DNA from: CAZOVB01 sp964583095
GTDB taxonomy: Bacteria > Planctomycetota > Phycisphaerae > SM23-33
Direction: 5' to 3'
Length of the DNA stretch: 64,000 nt
Assembly (NCBI GenBank): GCA_964583095.1
Contig: CAZOVB010000021.1
Span: 9,300 to 73,299, forward strand
Shown: in pieces, positions 61,128-64,000 of the stretch
Position numbering within the stretch: position 1 is the stretch's first letter
How the letters are laid out: the number at the start of each line of letters is the position of its first letter
Notes under the pieces: model-generated
The model's input: the letters and a program-made list of their open reading frames with translations, nothing else
What the model was told of the DNA's origin: nothing
Databases searched by the model: none
Translations under genes and position numbers: made by a program

Positions 61128-61646
61128 ATGCATCGAAACAACGGATTCACGCTCATCGAGATGACGATCATCATCACGATCATTGGCCTGATCAGTGCAA
61201 TCGCCCTGGGGCGACTCAGTCACTTCACCTACCAGGCCCGGGTGAACTCATTGGCCGCCAGCGTGCTCAATATCAGCTTCAAGGTGGACGAATACCAGGC
61301 CATCGAGGGTGAATACCCCACCACGGTCCAGGCCGACTGGTTCGTTGGGCGAAAAATACCCCCTAATCCCTTTGCTCCACACCCGGATACCCAAGTCATC
61401 ATCGAGCCCGGTGACGATCCGACCGTCTTTCACCCGGCCGCCAAAATCTACAGCGACGACGGATCCAACGCCGATGCTGCCTACTGGTACAATCCCGCCA
61501 ACGGCATGATCCGGGCACTTGTCTGTCCACGCCCCACCCAGGCAGATACCATCCGACTCTACAACGTGGTCAACGGCGCGCAGATCGATTCGCTCTCGGT
61601 TGCTTCAGAGGATGACTCGCCGGTCGATCCCACCGCCCCGTCCTGA
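61128..61646 (+). CDS. Type IV pilin-like / general secretion G-type pseudopilin
   Basis: A 172-residue prepilin with a short leader MHRNNG and cleavage before FTLIEMTIIITIIGLISAIA, the classic N-methylated helix with Glu5. The soluble domain contains a beta region with the PNPFAPHPDT segment, common in planctomycete pseudopilins. The frame is open upstream with other ATGs at 61098 and 61047 (the latter 10 nt after TAAAGT, a -10-like box), giving a longer leader; the start at 61128 is chosen because it gives the usual leader length. No other secretion genes adjoin, so the pseudopilin is an orphan. Confidence 0.75.
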   Translation: MHRNNGFTLIEMTIIITIIGLISAIALGRLSHFTYQARVNSLAASVLNISFKVDEYQAIEGEYPTTVQADWFVGRKIPPNPFAPHPDTQVIIEPGDDPTVFHPAAKIYSDDGSNADAAYWYNPANGMIRALVCPRPTQADTIRLYNVVNGAQIDSLSVASEDDSPVDPTAPS

Positions 61647-61700
61647 GTCTTCCAGGCCAAAGCTCCCACCAGGTCCTTGGTCTGTCCAGGCCCGGCGCGG

Positions 61701-61706
61701 TACACT
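61701..61706 (+). promoter_or_regulatory. -10 box of dinB, leaderless configuration
   Basis: TACACT ends 7 nt before the ATG at 61714, with TTGGTC 18 nt upstream (61677-61682) as -35. No Shine-Dalgarno sequence is present. Confidence 0.45.
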
Positions 61707-61713
61707 CTCGGGC

Positions 61714-62874
61714 ATGTCCCGGACCATCCTCCATGTCGACATGGATGAGTTCTTCGCAGCCGTGGAGAAGCTCGACCATCCCGAACTGCAAGGCAAATGC
61801 CTGCTCATCGGAGGAGACCCACACAAACGCGGTGTTGTGGCTACCGCCAGCTACGAAGCCCGAAGGTTCGGCTGCCACAGCGCCCAGCCCATGGCGGTGG
61901 CTGTCCGGCGCTGCCCGCAGGCGATCCGTCTGCCGGGCCGACACGCCCGATACCGCCAGATCAGCAACGAGGTTTTCGAAATCCTTGGCCGCTTCGCCCC
62001 CTCCATCGAGCCGCTCTCGATCGACGAGGCCTTTTTGGACTGCACAGGCTGCGACCGCCTCCTGGGCGACGGCAAAACCATCGCCCGGTCGATCAAGAAG
62101 ACCATCCGCGAAGAAATCGGCATTACCGCAAGCGTCGGCGTGGCCGAAAACAAGTTCCTGGCCAAACTGGCCAGCGACCTGCAAAAGCCCGACGGCCTGT
62201 GTCTCATCCCACCCGACCGGGTTGAGGAGATCCTCGACCCCCTTCAGATCCGAAAGCTCTGGGGCGTCGGTCCCGCCTGCGAGAAAAAGCTTCACGCCAT
62301 GGGCATCCATACCGTTGGCGACCTGCGAAAACTCAGTCAGGAACGTCTCGGAGATCAGCTCGGAGATCTGGGCGAACATCTCTACCGGCTCGCACGCGGC
62401 ATCGACAGCCGGGAGGTCACGGCCGATCACGAAGCCAAGAGCATCGGCCAGGAGCAGACCTTCGCCGAAGATGTCGATCAACTCGATTCCCTGCTGGCCG
62501 TGCTGCTGTCCCAGGTGGAACACGTGGCCAGGCGCCTTCGCAGGCACGATCTCAAGACGCCCGTGCTGACCCTCAAGCTTCGAGGCGGGGATTTTTCCAC
62601 CGTCACGCGCGCTGTCCGTCTGGAAGAAGCCACGAATGTAACCGATGAACTCTGGCAAGCGGCCCGCGACAGCCTGAAGGCCTGGGCGGCCTGCCAGTTC
62701 AGACCCCTTCGCCTGCTGGGCGTCACCGCCGGTCAACTGCAGACAAAGTCCGGCCGGCAACTGAGTCTCTTCACCCCGGAATCCCACCGGAAGGGGCGAG
62801 ATCTGGATGCCGCGACGGATTCCATCCGCAAACGCTTCGGCCCCGAAGCCCTCAAACGAGGCCTGAACCTCTGA
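61714..62874 (+). CDS. dinB: DNA polymerase IV
   Basis: A 386-residue Y-family translesion polymerase. ILHVDMDEFFAAVE at 5-18 and SIDEAFLD near residue 102 supply the catalytic carboxylates; the helix-hairpin-helix thumb (KLWGVGPACEKKLHAMGI) and the little-finger domain with KSIGQEQTF follow. The C-terminus ends in QLSLF-type sequence (GRQLSLFTPE), the beta-clamp binding motif, followed by a short basic tail. Start ATG at 61714 is preceded only by a -10 box. No SOS box was found, so induction by damage is not supported from sequence. Confidence 0.95.
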   Translation: MSRTILHVDMDEFFAAVEKLDHPELQGKCLLIGGDPHKRGVVATASYEARRFGCHSAQPMAVAVRRCPQAIRLPGRHARYRQISNEVFEILGRFAPSIEPLSIDEAFLDCTGCDRLLGDGKTIARSIKKTIREEIGITASVGVAENKFLAKLASDLQKPDGLCLIPPDRVEEILDPLQIRKLWGVGPACEKKLHAMGIHTVGDLRKLSQERLGDQLGDLGEHLYRLARGIDSREVTADHEAKSIGQEQTFAEDVDQLDSLLAVLLSQVEHVARRLRRHDLKTPVLTLKLRGGDFSTVTRAVRLEEATNVTDELWQAARDSLKAWAACQFRPLRLLGVTAGQLQTKSGRQLSLFTPESHRKGRDLDAATDSIRKRFGPEALKRGLNL

Positions 62875-62905
62875 TCCCTCCTGCCCCAGCCCCCCGGGAA
62901 ACAGG

Positions 62906-63844
62906 CTAATACCCCAGATTCCGGTCCACGACGTTGATCATCTCCTGCCCGGTCGTGTACCGGGACAGATTCTCCAGGAAGATCTCCCCGATCCGTCGGG
63001 CCCCGTACTGTGTCGAGCCTGCCACGTGGGGAGAGAGGATCACGTTTTCCATCTGCCAAAGCGGGCTGTCCTGGGCGAGCGGCTCCTGCTGAAAGACGTC
63101 GAGCCCGGCCCCGGCGAGCCTGCCGCTTTGCAGCGCGTCGATCAGCGCCGCTTCGTCCACCGTCGAACCCCGGCCGATGTTGTAGAAATAGGCTCCGTCC
63201 TTCATGGCTTCGAACTGCTCGGGGCCTATCATCTTCCGCGTCGAAGGGACACCGGGAACCGTCACCACCACGTGGTCAGACCGGTTGAGAATCTGCTCCA
63301 GCCCCTCCGGGCCGTACAACTCGTCCACAAAATCCGGCATGCCTTCGGGCGTGCGCTTATTGGCCAGAACGTGCATCTCCAGTGCTTTGGCGCGCTTGGC
63401 CGTCTCCAGGCCGATATCCCCCAGGCCGATGATCCCCATTGTCGCACCGGAGACCTCGATCCACCGGAACTCGCGGCCCCATCGATTCCGGCTCTGGGCG
63501 CGTACCATCCAGGCAATCCCACGTGTCAGGCTGAGCATCATCGCCAGAACGTGCTCGGCGATGCATTTGCCGTAGGTTCCGCTGGCGTTGGTCAAAGTCA
63601 CCCCCGGAGGCATCGAATCGTAGAATCGGTCGGCCCCGGCGCTGCCCAGTTGGACCCATCTGAGTTTCCCGGCGTTTTCCAGCGATTCAATCTTCGGAAA
63701 ACCGACAATGACTTCGGCATCGCCCAGATAATCCGTCACGTCCTCGGATTTGGGATTCACTCGATGAATCTTCGCGGTGGGCGCAATGCTCTTAATTCGC
63801 TCGTCGTGCTCGGTCGGCAGGTCGATGAGAATCAGGATATCCAT
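62906..63844 (-). CDS. D-2-hydroxyacid dehydrogenase
   Basis: A 312-residue NAD(P)-dependent D-isomer-specific 2-hydroxyacid dehydrogenase. GIIGLGDIG near residue 140 is the nucleotide loop; catalytic Arg in NIGRGSTVDE, Glu in DVFQQEPL and His in ILSPHVAG are present. Related enzymes act on glyoxylate/hydroxypyruvate, lactate, or 3-phosphoglycerate; the exact substrate is not clear. GGAG lies 6 nt before the ATG. Its possible link to the LarA-like enzyme (also a 2-hydroxyacid enzyme) is only chemical, as the genes are far apart. Confidence 0.88.
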   Translation of the reverse strand: MDILILIDLPTEHDERIKSIAPTAKIHRVNPKSEDVTDYLGDAEVIVGFPKIESLENAGKLRWVQLGSAGADRFYDSMPPGVTLTNASGTYGKCIAEHVLAMMLSLTRGIAWMVRAQSRNRWGREFRWIEVSGATMGIIGLGDIGLETAKRAKALEMHVLANKRTPEGMPDFVDELYGPEGLEQILNRSDHVVVTVPGVPSTRKMIGPEQFEAMKDGAYFYNIGRGSTVDEAALIDALQSGRLAGAGLDVFQQEPLAQDSPLWQMENVILSPHVAGSTQYGARRIGEIFLENLSRYTTGQEMINVVDRNLGY

Positions 63845-64000
63845 GGTCTCTCCCTGGTTACGGGTTCATGTCTGTTTCAGCATAGCAGGACGCCGGGCGG
63901 AAGTCTCCCCTGGTTCGCACCTGTCCTGCTGCGATGCCGCAAACGCCGGGCAGCGATTCCGCAACCGTGAGTTTCTAAGGATTGTTTGAGGCCTTCTGGG

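Overview
The window reads as a high-GC chromosomal segment of a Planctomycetota bacterium, most likely class Phycisphaerae. This is an inference from gene content: Cys-type sulfatases, a dockerin plus PEP-CTERM secreted peptidase, MoxR/DUF58/BatA-type von Willebrand factor A (VWA) operons with giant membrane proteins, PQQ-type beta-propellers fused to TPR helices, and a type IV pilin-like G protein. There is no CRISPR array, transposase, prophage or rRNA. One tRNA gene (Asp-GTC) is present.

Layout. 1-3.9 kb, all minus strand: part of a surface polysaccharide locus (polymerase-like membrane protein running off the left edge, sulfotransferase, Wzx-type flippase, hexapeptide acetyltransferase), visibly more AT-rich at its left end. 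3.9-5.3 kb: gene-free DNA with tandemly duplicated palindromic modules. 5.3-17.7 kb: glycan-utilisation region (ASRT-family small protein, GH130 mannosylglucose phosphorylase, YdjC/ChbG deacetylase, six-hairpin glycosidase, LacI regulator, MFS carrier, two sulfatases, an SDR protein and a sugar isomerase/epimerase). 17.7-18.5 kb: tRNA-Asp with its terminator duplicated 315 bp away around a gene-free insert. 18.5-22.4 kb: small unknown protein, then methyltransferase, LarA-family nickel-pincer racemase homologue and GAF-SpoIIE phosphatase in a row. 22.5-44.0 kb: eleven consecutive minus-strand genes, starting with a 1,526-residue PQQ/TPR protein, then MoxR ATPase, DUF58, BatA-like VWA, giant VWA protein, DUF4175-like protein, coiled-coil protein, low-complexity protein, NPCBM protein, and ending with queG and folE.

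44-51 kb: asparagine synthase and glycosyltransferase transcribed divergently from apparently leaderless promoters, an unrecognised 716-residue membrane protein, GNAT and CGGC proteins and a Cys-rich protein. 51-64 kb: secreted M64-type peptidase, a translationally coupled uvrB-nadC-birA operon, another VWA membrane protein, DUF432 plus MscS channel, a pseudopilin, DNA polymerase IV and a D-2-hydroxyacid dehydrogenase.

How it works together. The glycan region looks like a small regulon for importing and breaking down mannose-containing, probably sulfated and acetylated oligosaccharides under LacI control. The 22.5-44 kb operon is the most system-like part: an AAA+ MoxR ATPase with three metal-binding VWA-type proteins and five large envelope proteins, none with an assigned function. 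Promoter-like sequences repeatedly show a -35 of TTGCC or TTGAC type and -10 hexamers; several lie only 6-8 nt from the start codon, suggesting leaderless mRNAs. All functional statements are from reading the sequence; no database search was possible.
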